64,000 bases of DNA, taken from NCBI GenBank assembly GCA_944329375.1, contig CALVIB010000003.1:20883-84882 (forward strand), written 5' to 3'. The position numbers and the translations under genes are program-made. Shown here piece by piece: positions 1-8,511 of this stretch (position 1 is its first letter; every line of letters starts with the position of its first letter). The notes below the pieces were generated by a model that did no database searches, was not told the DNA's origin, and saw only the letters and a program-made list of their open reading frames with translations. The DNA is from an uncultured Bacilli bacterium. Lineage in GTDB: Bacteria; Bacillota_I; Bacilli_A; RF39; UBA660.

Positions 1-75
1 GTCTCTATGTTTTTCCATTTTATGCATAATGGATTAATATTAGCTTTACAAACATTCTTATTCATATTTTCATAA
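1..75 (+). CDS. C-terminal end of a membrane protein, possibly CPBP/CAAX-type protease (partial)
   Basis: An open frame runs from the window edge to a TAA at 73-75. The 24 residues are hydrophobic and contain FHFMHNG, which resembles the last H-x-x-x-N motif of CPBP (Rce1-like) intramembrane proteases. A small hairpin terminator follows at once, which supports a real gene end. The family call is a guess from one motif; most of the gene lies outside the window. Confidence 0.4.
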   Translation, partial: VSMFFHFMHNGLILALQTFLFIFS

Positions 76-91
76 AGACTTTTGTCTTTTT
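74..91 (+). terminator. Intrinsic terminator
   Basis: The stem AAAGAC/GTCTTT with a TTTT loop is followed by Ts. It overlaps the stop codon of the partial gene at the window start. Confidence 0.5.
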
Positions 92-125
92 GTTCATTGT
101 GATAAAATTATCATAGGTGAGGCAA

Positions 126-995
126 ATGAAAAAAGAAAAACATTTTTCAATTTTAAAATTAATTATCTTCATAATATTAATAACTGCCTTAGTTATTGCT
201 TATGGCTTTTTAATCGAGCCAAAATTAATAACTGTAAAAGAACATAAAATAACAGTTAATAATCTTCCAGATAACTTCAATGGCTTTAAAATAGTTCATA
301 TATCTGATTTGCACTATGGAAGAATGTTTGATGAAGATAGACTTAAAAAATTAGTAAATAGCATTAATGAACAAAAACCAGATATAGTTGTTTTAACTGG
401 CGATTTAATTGATAAAGATACTAATATGACAATAGATGAAGCTAATAAAATAAGTGCAGAATTAAACAAAATAAATTCTACATCAGGTAAATATGCAATA
501 AGTGGTAATAACGATTTAAAATTTGATGAATGGACAAATATCATAACTAACGGTGGTTTTATAGATTTAAATAACACTTATGACACAATCTATAAAGATG
601 GATATCAAAATATTTTTATAGCAGGTGCGAGTACATTACAAGATAAACAAAGCATTAATGATAAAGTTAAAACTTCCATAGATTATTTAAATTCATTTGA
701 TAAAAATGGTCCTGTTTATAAAATTCTTTTATTGCATGAACCAGATGTAATTGATGATATAAACGTTAATCCTTTTGATTTAATTTTAGCTGGACATTCT
801 CATGCTGGACAAGTGAGATTACCTTTTATAGGGGCCATTTATCTTCCTGATGGAGCAAAAAAATATTATGAAAGTTATTATAAACTTAAAAACAGTGACT
901 TATATATTTCAAATGGTCTAGGAGTATCTGACTATAATTTTAGACTTTTCAACACTCCTTCATATAATTTATATAGAATAGTAAAAAATAAATAA
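126..995 (+). CDS. Membrane-anchored metallophosphoesterase (YkuE-like)
   Basis: Calcineurin-like phosphoesterase of about 289 residues. An N-terminal membrane helix (about residues 10-30) is followed by the metal-binding motifs in order: DLHYGR, GDLID, GNND, LLHEPD and GHSHAGQ. These are the residues that hold the two metals in this family; YkuE-type members sit on the outer membrane face and act on phosphate esters, but the substrate here is unknown. I start at the ATG at 126 because AGGTGAGG lies five bases upstream; a GTG at 117 overlaps that site. The next gene follows after 14 bases and is probably co-transcribed. Confidence 0.88.
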   Translation: MKKEKHFSILKLIIFIILITALVIAYGFLIEPKLITVKEHKITVNNLPDNFNGFKIVHISDLHYGRMFDEDRLKKLVNSINEQKPDIVVLTGDLIDKDTNMTIDEANKISAELNKINSTSGKYAISGNNDLKFDEWTNIITNGGFIDLNNTYDTIYKDGYQNIFIAGASTLQDKQSINDKVKTSIDYLNSFDKNGPVYKILLLHEPDVIDDINVNPFDLILAGHSHAGQVRLPFIGAIYLPDGAKKYYESYYKLKNSDLYISNGLGVSDYNFRLFNTPSYNLYRIVKNK

Positions 996-1009
996 AGGAG
1001 ACATAAAAT

Positions 1010-2008
1010 ATGGATACAATAATAAATACATATATACAATTTTTAACAATGATTCCAGTCATATTAACTGGTAGTATGAGTTTATATATTTTACCAGCAA
1101 CAATAAAAAACTTTTTTCAAAGAAATAAAAATAAAACAAGGAACTGGAAACTATATAAATTAATCCCAGATATAAACCACGAAAACTGTCCAACAATTCA
1201 TAAAGCTTACATTTCTCAAAAAAGTCTAAACACTTTAAAAAAAATCTTTGAACAAGCAAAATATCCAGAAGAATTAAAAGAAATTGTACAAATCTTTAAA
1301 AATAAAGTTAGTGAAGAAAACTTTTATATAACTATGAAAAATTTACAAACTATCAGAATAAACACAATTGAGAAAGATTTGAAATACTATCTGCAAAATA
1401 TAATAACTGATTCAACAATGCAGGCAGGAAATTATAATCCTTATAATAATACCATTACCCTATTTCATAAAAAGAAAGATATTTTATCACATGAATTTCT
1501 TCATATGGCTTCAACTAGAGATAAATATCGTTGTGGTTTTCATCTGCAAACTAGATTTAATCAAGAAATAGGTAGAGGTCTTAATGAAGGATATACAGAA
1601 CTTTTAAACAAACGAATTTTTAATAGTAAATCTTTTAGTTATTTTCACAATGTAAAAATAGCTAGACTAATAGAAACTTTTTTCGATAATCCAAAAGATA
1701 TGGAAAATGCTTATTTTAATGGCAATCTCGAAGAAATACTTAAACAATTTTTAAATTATGGTACTAAAGAAGAATTTTTTCAAATAATGAACAGTTTAGA
1801 TAATTTAGCTACCACCACATCATTTATATTTAACCAATTTGAAACAATTAAAACAGAATTAAATTTATATAAAATAATTAAACGTTCCAAAGACCAAAAC
1901 AAAATTAATAATTTCGAACAAATTTTAAACGAAAATAAATTAATCAAATTATTAAAATCAAAAAAATTTACCTTAATAAAACAAACTACTAAAAGTAAAA
2001 CAAGATAA
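1010..2008 (+). CDS. Putative membrane zinc metallopeptidase (HEFLH)
   Basis: Protein of 332 residues with a hydrophobic N-terminal segment (about 10-32) and a basic stretch after it. H161-E-F-L-H165 is an HExxH zinc site, and N192-E-G-Y-T-E lies 27 residues later, well placed to give the third zinc ligand, as in gluzincin-type peptidases. I do not recognise a named family. A good Shine-Dalgarno (AAAGGAG) precedes the ATG. It lies in tandem with the phosphoesterase gene. The peptidase activity is inferred from the motif only. Confidence 0.75.
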   Translation: MDTIINTYIQFLTMIPVILTGSMSLYILPATIKNFFQRNKNKTRNWKLYKLIPDINHENCPTIHKAYISQKSLNTLKKIFEQAKYPEELKEIVQIFKNKVSEENFYITMKNLQTIRINTIEKDLKYYLQNIITDSTMQAGNYNPYNNTITLFHKKKDILSHEFLHMASTRDKYRCGFHLQTRFNQEIGRGLNEGYTELLNKRIFNSKSFSYFHNVKIARLIETFFDNPKDMENAYFNGNLEEILKQFLNYGTKEEFFQIMNSLDNLATTTSFIFNQFETIKTELNLYKIIKRSKDQNKINNFEQILNENKLIKLLKSKKFTLIKQTTKSKTR

Positions 2009-2043
2009 AAACTTATATTGATTTTTTACTTCAATATAAGTTT
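2009..2043. terminator. Bidirectional intrinsic terminator
   Basis: A 13-bp stem, AAACTTATATTGA / TCAATATAAGTTT, is flanked by A and T runs. It separates the plus-strand metallopeptidase gene from the convergent minus-strand repeat protein, whose last codons lie inside the stem. Confidence 0.8.
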
Positions 2044-2715
2044 TTTACTATCATTCAAAAAAGATATATAACTTTCATCAATATTATCTTTTTCCTTTAA
2101 TTTATCTAAATCAATATCTCTAATACTATAACCATTTTCTAAACAAAGTCTAATAATAAACATCTGTCTATCATCAAAATAAGGATTAGATAAAAATTTT
2201 AAATTTTTTAAAGATAATCCATGTTTCACACCTTTATAAATCTGATACATTTGGCTTTGATTAAACCTCCTATCTGTATAAAGTAAAATCTTTTTTTCAT
2301 CAAACCCTTTTTCATATCCAAGTCTCATTAACCACATTTCATAATAATAAAACTCCTGTTTCGCATATTTTTCTATTTTTTCCTTAGAAAGTCCGTGTTC
2401 AAAACCTTTAAATATTTCCTTTAATTGATTATATTCAAAATCTTCCTTCGCATATTTTTTCACATATTTTAATGGTACTTTTTTAAACAAAGCACCTATA
2501 ATCTCTAACCTTTGATAAAAGTCTAAACTCTCATCAGCTAAAATAGAAGCCTCTTTATATGAAAGACCATTTTCCAAAGCTTTTCTAATTAATTTCATCG
2601 TATAACTATCAAAATTAGGATTCATAAAAAGCATAATTTTTTTATTAGAAAGTCCATGGTTCTTAGCTTTTTTAATTTGTGATAACTGTTCTTTATTAAA
2701 ATCTTTTATATTCAA
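2026..2715 (-). CDS. Repeat protein of the Firmicutes 'GLS..' helical repeat type
   Basis: About 229 residues made of roughly 37-residue repeats. Each has a GLS/GLE-type turn, then a segment like 'F-D/N-x-x-Q/T-M' and an aliphatic helix (for example MNPNFDSYTM, TDRRFNQSQM, SNPYFDDRQM). Such proteins are common in gut Firmicutes and of unknown function; a binding scaffold is likely. I choose the TTG at 2715 as start because GAAAGGA lies eight bases upstream. A longer frame back to 2784 would begin inside the -35 box of the promoter described here. An ATG at 2742 is the alternative. Confidence 0.75.
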   Translation of the reverse strand: MNIKDFNKEQLSQIKKAKNHGLSNKKIMLFMNPNFDSYTMKLIRKALENGLSYKEASILADESLDFYQRLEIIGALFKKVPLKYVKKYAKEDFEYNQLKEIFKGFEHGLSKEKIEKYAKQEFYYYEMWLMRLGYEKGFDEKKILLYTDRRFNQSQMYQIYKGVKHGLSLKNLKFLSNPYFDDRQMFIIRLCLENGYSIRDIDLDKLKEKDNIDESYISFLNDSKKLILK

Positions 2716-2756
2716 AATATCATTCCTTTCGTGAAACAACATAATACCACCAATAA

Positions 2757-2785
2757 AATATAAAATCAAATTAAATATATGCAAA
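2757..2785 (-). promoter_or_regulatory. Sigma-A promoter for the repeat protein gene
   Basis: On the minus strand TTTGCA (2785-2780), a 17-base spacer and TATATT (2762-2757). The predicted transcript start near 2750 rules out the longest reading frame of the downstream gene. Confidence 0.55.
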
Positions 2786-2799
2786 AAAAGTGAAACAAA

Positions 2800-3189
2800 T
2801 CACTTTAAATCATAATTCCATAATCCTAGCTGACCATTTAAATAAATAGGATTAACAATTTCAATATTTTCTATTTTAAAAGCATAACCATTAAAACCTT
2901 TATCATTTATAATATGATTATAAACTAAATAATTTTCTTTTTTTAAAACCTCTCTAAATTCATCATCAACTTTAATAACATCAGTTATCCTTCCTTTCGC
3001 AATTATACATCCTAAAGGATAATCTAAACCATAAACTTTAAATTCTTCCAAAGCATCCTTATCTACACTCTTACCTGCATGAATTAAAATATCTCCCCTA
3101 TAATTTGTTTTCCATACTCTAAATTCATATTTTTTTATCCCACTTCTAATTAAAGAAGCATATGGCTGTTTAATAGTTAATACTTTCAT
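2800..3189 (-). CDS. ASCH domain protein
   Basis: A 129-residue ASCH-fold protein. The opening LTIKQPYASLI followed by GIKKYEFR, then YRGDILIHAGK, matches the conserved core of the ASCH family, which is related to PUA RNA-binding domains and often found in small stand-alone proteins linked to RNA or modified nucleosides. Its start overlaps the end of the upstream ADP-ribosylglycohydrolase gene by 20 bases, so the two are translationally coupled. The specific ligand is unknown. Confidence 0.85.
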   Translation of the reverse strand: MKVLTIKQPYASLIRSGIKKYEFRVWKTNYRGDILIHAGKSVDKDALEEFKVYGLDYPLGCIIAKGRITDVIKVDDEFREVLKKENYLVYNHIINDKGFNGYAFKIENIEIVNPIYLNGQLGLWNYDLK

Positions 3190-4678
3190 TTATTTCCTCA
3201 AACTCATTAAACAAATATTTATCAGGCAAATATAAAAATTCATCTCCATTACTAAAATTATGGTCTTGATTAGGTATAACTGCAATATTGACATTTCTAA
3301 AATCTTGAATAAGAGGTAAATAATTAAATGATGAATCTTTACTTCCATAAACACATATTAATCTTCCCTTATAATTTAAAATACCTTCTTTAGTTTTATG
3401 TAAATTAATCATTAAAGGCAAATTAACTAATAACATCTTCTCTATTTTTAAACTTATGTTTTCATTTTGAATAGCTAAAGTTCCTCCATTAGCCATACCC
3501 ATAAAATAAATTTTCTTATTCTCTAAATACTTACTAACTTCATTAAAATCATCTTCTAAATTAACATCTGATAAATTACTTGCAACAATAACAGTTAAAC
3601 CATATTTAAAATTAATCCTTTTAGCTATTTTTAAATACCTATTTTGATTACCATATATAGTTCCATTTAATTCAGTTTTAATAAAAAACACATCCTTATA
3701 ACCCAAAGTAATACCATACCTATCATCAATAACTTCATCAAATTTCAATATATTAAGTCTTAATTCTTCATCAAAACGATGTGCATAAGAAATTAATTCA
3801 TCCTTATTCTGCATCTCATTTAATAAATCTTCATCAACCCCATAAATCATACCAGATAAAGCACCAACTAAAGCACTAATAGTATCAGTATCATCCCCTA
3901 AGTTAATTGCACCTATAATACTTTCTTTAAAAGAATTAGTATTTAAAAAGGTCCATATAACCGTTTCTAAAGTATGTACAACATAACCATCAGATTCAAT
4001 ATAATCTAAATCTAACTTATATATATCAGTTGTTAAAAACCTTTTATAAACCCTTCTCGCATTTTCACTAAACTTATAATAATTAAGTTCTTTTACCATT
4101 TCATAAGCTTTAAACTTATTATAACCAGCTAATAAAAAATGAACATATTTAACAAATATATAACATCCCATAATACTATATTCATGAGCATGAGTAATCA
4201 TAGAAGCTTTTTTAACAATATCAAGTAACCTATCATCGACAATATCTTCATAATAAGTATACAAAGCAATAGGAAGCATTCTCATTAAAGAACCATTACC
4301 ATTATTATTAATAGAAGCAGAGCCACAAGATGTAGCTTCTATATTATTCATATAATATTTTAAAATACTTTCTTTAGTAGTAACACCTATATCAAATACT
4401 ACCCCAGTAGCTGTATATTTCGCATTATTTATCCAATCACAAAATCTTTTCATTATATCATCATAATTAATCTCGTGAAGACTAATCAAAGAATCTATCG
4501 TTGCCAGTACCATCGATGTATCATCAGACCAAGTACCTTTAGGTACATCATAAGTCCCATACCCCTCCATTTTAACTACTGGATTTTTAACTAATTCTTC
4601 TCTTTTTTTAAACTCAATAGGTACACCCATCGCATCGCCAATTCCAAAACCTAAAACACTATTTACTATTTGTTTCAT
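3170..4678 (-). CDS. ADP-ribosylglycohydrolase fused to an alpha/beta-hydrolase-like domain
   Basis: Residues 1 to about 300 are a DraG/ARH-type domain: GFGIGDAMGVPIEF, then GTWSDDTSM (metal-binding Asp pair), GNGSLMR and LGDDTDTISALVGAL. Such enzymes remove ADP-ribose from proteins or nucleic acids. Residues of about 325-500 look like a compact alpha/beta-hydrolase: FMGMANGGTLA at the nucleophile elbow, VYGSKDSS at the acid strand and PNQDHNFS at the histidine. The elbow reads G-M-A-N-G, so the usual nucleophilic Ser is Ala. The fusion is clear; activity of the second half is doubtful. It forms a coupled pair with the ASCH gene. Confidence 0.85.
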   Translation of the reverse strand: MKQIVNSVLGFGIGDAMGVPIEFKKREELVKNPVVKMEGYGTYDVPKGTWSDDTSMVLATIDSLISLHEINYDDIMKRFCDWINNAKYTATGVVFDIGVTTKESILKYYMNNIEATSCGSASINNNGNGSLMRMLPIALYTYYEDIVDDRLLDIVKKASMITHAHEYSIMGCYIFVKYVHFLLAGYNKFKAYEMVKELNYYKFSENARRVYKRFLTTDIYKLDLDYIESDGYVVHTLETVIWTFLNTNSFKESIIGAINLGDDTDTISALVGALSGMIYGVDEDLLNEMQNKDELISYAHRFDEELRLNILKFDEVIDDRYGITLGYKDVFFIKTELNGTIYGNQNRYLKIAKRINFKYGLTVIVASNLSDVNLEDDFNEVSKYLENKKIYFMGMANGGTLAIQNENISLKIEKMLLVNLPLMINLHKTKEGILNYKGRLICVYGSKDSSFNYLPLIQDFRNVNIAVIPNQDHNFSNGDEFLYLPDKYLFNEFEEINESINY

Positions 4679-4749
4679 TAAATCTACCTTCTTACTACTA
4701 TATCCATTATAACAATATTATAGAAAAATAAAAACTATAAGTTTAAAAC

Positions 4750-5001
4750 TTATAGAATTTTACCATGTTTTAAAGCCCAGTTTTTCGCATAAGAACAGGA
4801 ACATTCCACTTTATAATTATTTTCTTCTAAATAATCAAAAGCCATAGAAACTAGTTTAGAAGCAACACCTTTACCTCTTAAATCTTCATCTACATATGTG
4901 TGATAAATATTAGCTTCATTATTTCTTATTTTAAAACAAACCTCTCCTTTAATTTTATCATCTAAAAGATAAACAATTTTACCATCTAATATTTTATACA
5001 T
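4750..5001 (-). CDS. Small GNAT-type N-acetyltransferase (YidJ/CG family)
   Basis: An 83-residue short-form GNAT protein. The VDEDLRGKGVASKLV segment is the acetyl-CoA pyrophosphate loop (R/Q-x-x-G-x-A/G), and the end CSYAKNWALKHG is typical of the short Acetyltransf_CG group. The substrate is unknown. Its start has GGGGTGA upstream. It lies alone between longer genes on the same strand. Confidence 0.85.
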   Translation of the reverse strand: MYKILDGKIVYLLDDKIKGEVCFKIRNNEANIYHTYVDEDLRGKGVASKLVSMAFDYLEENNYKVECSCSYAKNWALKHGKIL

Positions 5002-5068
5002 TTATATCACCCCAAATAACATTTTTGCCTTTTTATTTTTATAAATCAAAATAAAATCCAAAATACAT

Positions 5069-6142
5069 TTATTTTAATTCCCAATTAACTCCATCTTTAC
5101 TTACAAAATGTAGTTTTTTATTTTCATAACCTGTTTTTTTATCATTAACACTATAAATCTCACAAGTTAAATTTAATATTTCATTTTCAAAATAAGGATA
5201 GTCAACAATCTCCATATATTCTATATTATCATTTTTATAATTAAAATCAACTACTTTAAAAGTTTTACCACCATCATTAGTAACATATAAATCCTTACTA
5301 TCTTTATTAAGCCATATATTTCCAGTAGAAATAATAAATCCTGTATCTACATCTAAAAATATAAATTTAGCTTCTAAACTGACAATAATATCATCATTAG
5401 TAACTAATTTAAAATCTTTACCATCAAAACTTTTATAAATACCTACTGTCATTCGCTGACCTAACACATTACTTGTTTTTTTAACCCTAATAACAGTTTT
5501 ACCAAACTTAGCTTCATAGAGAATACTATCTTCCTCTTTAATATAAACATCTGAATTTATATCTTGTTCATTTGTAATATTTATATTTCCATCTTTATCC
5601 TTTGTATAAGAATCTACCTTTTCATAAATAACCTTACCATCTTTATCAAAAAAAGTATAATGAACATTATTTATTTTATCAGTATCTTTAAATGGATTAA
5701 AATTTCCACTACCAAAATTTCCTCTAATTTTCTCATTAGTTCCTACCAATAACCCATAATAATCATAATAAGAAACATCTGTTTCATCTAAATACCACTT
5801 AACGCACCCCACATATTTTTTGCCATCCACTTCTGTAACATATTCAGGAGTTAAAATCCATCCAAAAAGTAATAACCAAAAATCGTAAAAACAAAAAATA
5901 CAAATTACTAAAATAGAAACTAAACTCAACCCAACTATTTTAATAACCTTATTTTCTTTAAGAAAAGTTTGAACTAAAGAAACTATAAAACAAATTAGAA
6001 AAATAACTATTATTAAGATTATAAACCATAACCTAAATCTAAGATTAAATAAATATAAAATAAATGAAACAACTAAAAATACTAAAAGTAATAAAAAATT
6101 ATAAACAAACAAATTATCTTTAACTTTATTAATAAATTTCAT
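5069..6142 (-). CDS. Membrane-anchored extracytoplasmic protein with BNR-like repeats
   Basis: About 357 residues. Three hydrophobic helices at the N-terminus (roughly 15-95) precede a large outer part. The outer part has Asp-box/BNR-like pieces such as TNDGGKTFKVV, SFDGKDFKLV and SKDGVNWELK, which suggests a beta-propeller-like or sialidase-repeat fold without an assigned activity. I start at the ATG at 6142, preceded by GAGGTG; an in-frame GTG at 6148 sits inside that site. It follows the XRE regulator gene so closely that the two are one transcription unit. Confidence 0.7.
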   Translation of the reverse strand: MKFINKVKDNLFVYNFLLLLVFLVVSFILYLFNLRFRLWFIILIIVIFLICFIVSLVQTFLKENKVIKIVGLSLVSILVICIFCFYDFWLLLFGWILTPEYVTEVDGKKYVGCVKWYLDETDVSYYDYYGLLVGTNEKIRGNFGSGNFNPFKDTDKINNVHYTFFDKDGKVIYEKVDSYTKDKDGNINITNEQDINSDVYIKEEDSILYEAKFGKTVIRVKKTSNVLGQRMTVGIYKSFDGKDFKLVTNDDIIVSLEAKFIFLDVDTGFIISTGNIWLNKDSKDLYVTNDGGKTFKVVDFNYKNDNIEYMEIVDYPYFENEILNLTCEIYSVNDKKTGYENKKLHFVSKDGVNWELK

Positions 6143-6149
6143 AAGCACC

Positions 6150-7124
6150 TCACAAAACTACCACATCTATATAATCATATAAATAGTTATCCTCTAAAAT
6201 AAGTTTCTTATCCTTAATTTTAAAAACTGATTTGTTAGGGACATCAATACTTTCTTTATTTATTTTTTCTCTAAAATAAATTAATTCATTACCTTTTATT
6301 TCAAAAGTTCCACTAGAATCTTCTAAAACTTCATCAGTATTTTTATCCACTATAATTAAATGAGATACAAATGAATTTTCTTCTATATAAGATGGAATAA
6401 ACTCTATATAAATATTATCATTATCAGTATATCTACGCTTATTTAAACCGCCTAAAATATCTCCATATTCTATTACTTTAAACCTATCACAGTAATTACC
6501 ACTCCTAACTGAATAAGAAATAGTTGAATAAAATAAATTACTGATAACATTATAATCAATAATTGTTACATCAGAACTTTTATCATAATAATAAACGGTA
6601 TCATTACAAGTCATAAACTCTAAAGTATTTAAAAAATCTTTAACTTCATTTTTTAAAACCTCTTTGCCCCTAAAACTTTTAAATGAATAATTATTTTCCT
6701 TATTCTGCATTAAAAACGAAAACTTCGGAACTCCTAAATTTATTAATTTACTACTATATCTAAAATGTTTGGTAACATATCCAAAAGAAACCATTTTAAA
6801 TAAAAATACAAGCACAATAACTAAAACAAATACAAAAATTATAATTAACCTATTTCTAAACTGTTTTTTCAGCTTAATCTTTTCTTCTTCAATAACCTTT
6901 AAAACATCATCCTTATTATTTTTTTCAATTCCAATTAAACTATAAATATCCGTATCAAGTACTTTCGCTAGTTTTTCAAATAAAGTAATATCAGGCAAAC
7001 TAAGTCCTCTTTCCCATTTACTCACCGCTTTATCAGTTACAAAAAGTTTATCTCCAAGTTCCTTTTGTGTTAAACCTTTTTCTTTCCTAAACTTTGTAAT
7101 CAATTTGCCAATTTTATTATCCAT
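6150..7124 (-). CDS. XRE-family regulator with membrane anchor
   Basis: 324 residues. Residues 1-65 form a Cro/CI-type helix-turn-helix with the motifs LTQKELGDKL and DKAVSKWERG. A membrane helix follows near residues 92-113, then about 210 extracytoplasmic residues of no known family. This layout fits a DNA-binding protein that senses something outside the membrane. The partner gene immediately downstream encodes another membrane protein with an outer domain, so they may act together. The stop TGA lies in the ribosome site of that gene. Confidence 0.8.
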   Translation of the reverse strand: MDNKIGKLITKFRKEKGLTQKELGDKLFVTDKAVSKWERGLSLPDITLFEKLAKVLDTDIYSLIGIEKNNKDDVLKVIEEEKIKLKKQFRNRLIIIFVFVLVIVLVFLFKMVSFGYVTKHFRYSSKLINLGVPKFSFLMQNKENNYSFKSFRGKEVLKNEVKDFLNTLEFMTCNDTVYYYDKSSDVTIIDYNVISNLFYSTISYSVRSGNYCDRFKVIEYGDILGGLNKRRYTDNDNIYIEFIPSYIEENSFVSHLIIVDKNTDEVLEDSSGTFEIKGNELIYFREKINKESIDVPNKSVFKIKDKKLILEDNYLYDYIDVVVL

Positions 7125-7186
7125 AATAATCCCCTCAAACTAATCATATCATAAAATTATTAATTTTAACTCTACTGTTAGTTTAC

Positions 7187-8371
7187 TTATTTTTTAACGC
7201 ATAAAACTACACTTTCCACATGATAAGTCCAAGGAAACATATCAAACAAAGTAACCTCTTTTACCTCATAATCAGATGAAAGTAACCTTAAATCCCTAGC
7301 TAAAGTCATAGGGTCACAGGAAACATAAACCATCTTTTTAGGACTAATCTTTAAAATATCCTCTATACCACTTTTAGTTAATCCACTTCTTGGAGGGTCC
7401 ATCACAATACTATCAACTTGAACTTTTAAATAATGTATTTCTTTACTTACATCACCACATATAAATCTGACATTATTTATACCATTCAAATCCTTATTTA
7501 AATTCGCACATTTAATAGCTTCTTCATTAATCTCTACCCCAATAACACTTTCAAAATATTTACTTAAAAATATACTAATCGTTCCAGTCCCACAGTATAA
7601 ATCTAAAACACTATTAGACTTACCTAAATACTCTAAAACTTTGTTATAAAGCTTCAAAGCCACCTCTAAATTAACTTGAAAAAAAGCATCTTTAGATACA
7701 TAAAATTTAAATTTACCTAATTTAGCTATAATAAATTCTTTCCCATAAACAAGCTTACCTTCCATGTAAATAGACCCAGCACACTCCTTAAGTAATTCTA
7801 TATCCATAATCCCATCAATAATAATCATTACCTCATCAAAATCTTTAATTACAATCTCTTTAACTTTACTTAAATCTAATTCTTTTAAAATACCAATAAT
7901 TTTATTTATCTTTTCACTAGCCAAAAAACATTTTTTTACTTCTATTAATTCATTTGAATCATTCTTAAAATAACCTATTTTCCCATCTTTAACTTTCAAA
8001 GTAATTTTATTTCTATAAAAATAAACATTTTCACTAGGAATAATTTCTTTAATAACACCATCTAAACCACTATATTTTTTTAAAATTTCTGTAACCTTAT
8101 TTTTTTTAAATTCCAAAGTCTTATCATAATTCATCGCCTTAATCGCACACCCACAGTTAACCAAACCACATTTAGCCTCTATCCTATCATCTGATTTCTT
8201 AACTAATCTAACTACTTCACCAATCATATATTTTCTCTTATCAGAAATAACTCTAACAAAAGCTTTTTCCAAAGGAAGTAAATTAGGAACAAACATTATC
8301 TTACCTGAAACATGACATAAACCTCTGCCAAAATGGTCTAATTTTTCGCACTCTACAAACACTTCATCCAT
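7187..8371 (-). CDS. rlmD: 23S rRNA (uracil-5-)-methyltransferase, RlmD/RumA/TrmA family
   Basis: 394 residues. Cysteines near the N-terminus (CGLVNCGC plus an earlier Cys) are consistent with the 4Fe-4S cluster of RumA-type enzymes. The SAM-binding motif is LDLYCGTGTISIFL, and the catalytic part contains MDPPRSG and YVSCDP, the latter with the catalytic Cys. The enzyme makes 5-methyluridine in 23S rRNA; in Bacillus the close relative RlmCD modifies two positions, so the exact target is uncertain. AAAGGAAA precedes the ATG. Confidence 0.9.
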   Translation of the reverse strand: MDEVFVECEKLDHFGRGLCHVSGKIMFVPNLLPLEKAFVRVISDKRKYMIGEVVRLVKKSDDRIEAKCGLVNCGCAIKAMNYDKTLEFKKNKVTEILKKYSGLDGVIKEIIPSENVYFYRNKITLKVKDGKIGYFKNDSNELIEVKKCFLASEKINKIIGILKELDLSKVKEIVIKDFDEVMIIIDGIMDIELLKECAGSIYMEGKLVYGKEFIIAKLGKFKFYVSKDAFFQVNLEVALKLYNKVLEYLGKSNSVLDLYCGTGTISIFLSKYFESVIGVEINEEAIKCANLNKDLNGINNVRFICGDVSKEIHYLKVQVDSIVMDPPRSGLTKSGIEDILKISPKKMVYVSCDPMTLARDLRLLSSDYEVKEVTLFDMFPWTYHVESVVLCVKK

Positions 8372-8460
8372 AAAAATTTCCTTTCTTTAATTCTTTATCA
8401 AATTATAACACACTACCATATTTATAACAAAAACATTTTATATTAATTCAAATCCTTTTC

Positions 8461-8489
8461 TTATATTTTATTAGTTTTTGTCCATAATA
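8461..8489 (+). promoter_or_regulatory. Possible sigma-G-type promoter of the germination operon
   Basis: TTATA at 8461-8465 and CATAATA at 8483-8489 with 17 bases between. The -10 element fits the forespore sigma-G consensus CATWHTA and the -35 fits four of five bases. This is expected for germinant receptor genes, but the match is weak in such AT-rich DNA. Confidence 0.35.
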
Positions 8490-8511
8490 AAAAAAGAAAG
8501 TAAGGGATATT

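Noticed and set aside
2716..2784. Hydrophobic N-terminal extension of the repeat protein
   Set aside because: Its TTG start would overlap the -35 box of a well-spaced promoter, so it should not be transcribed.
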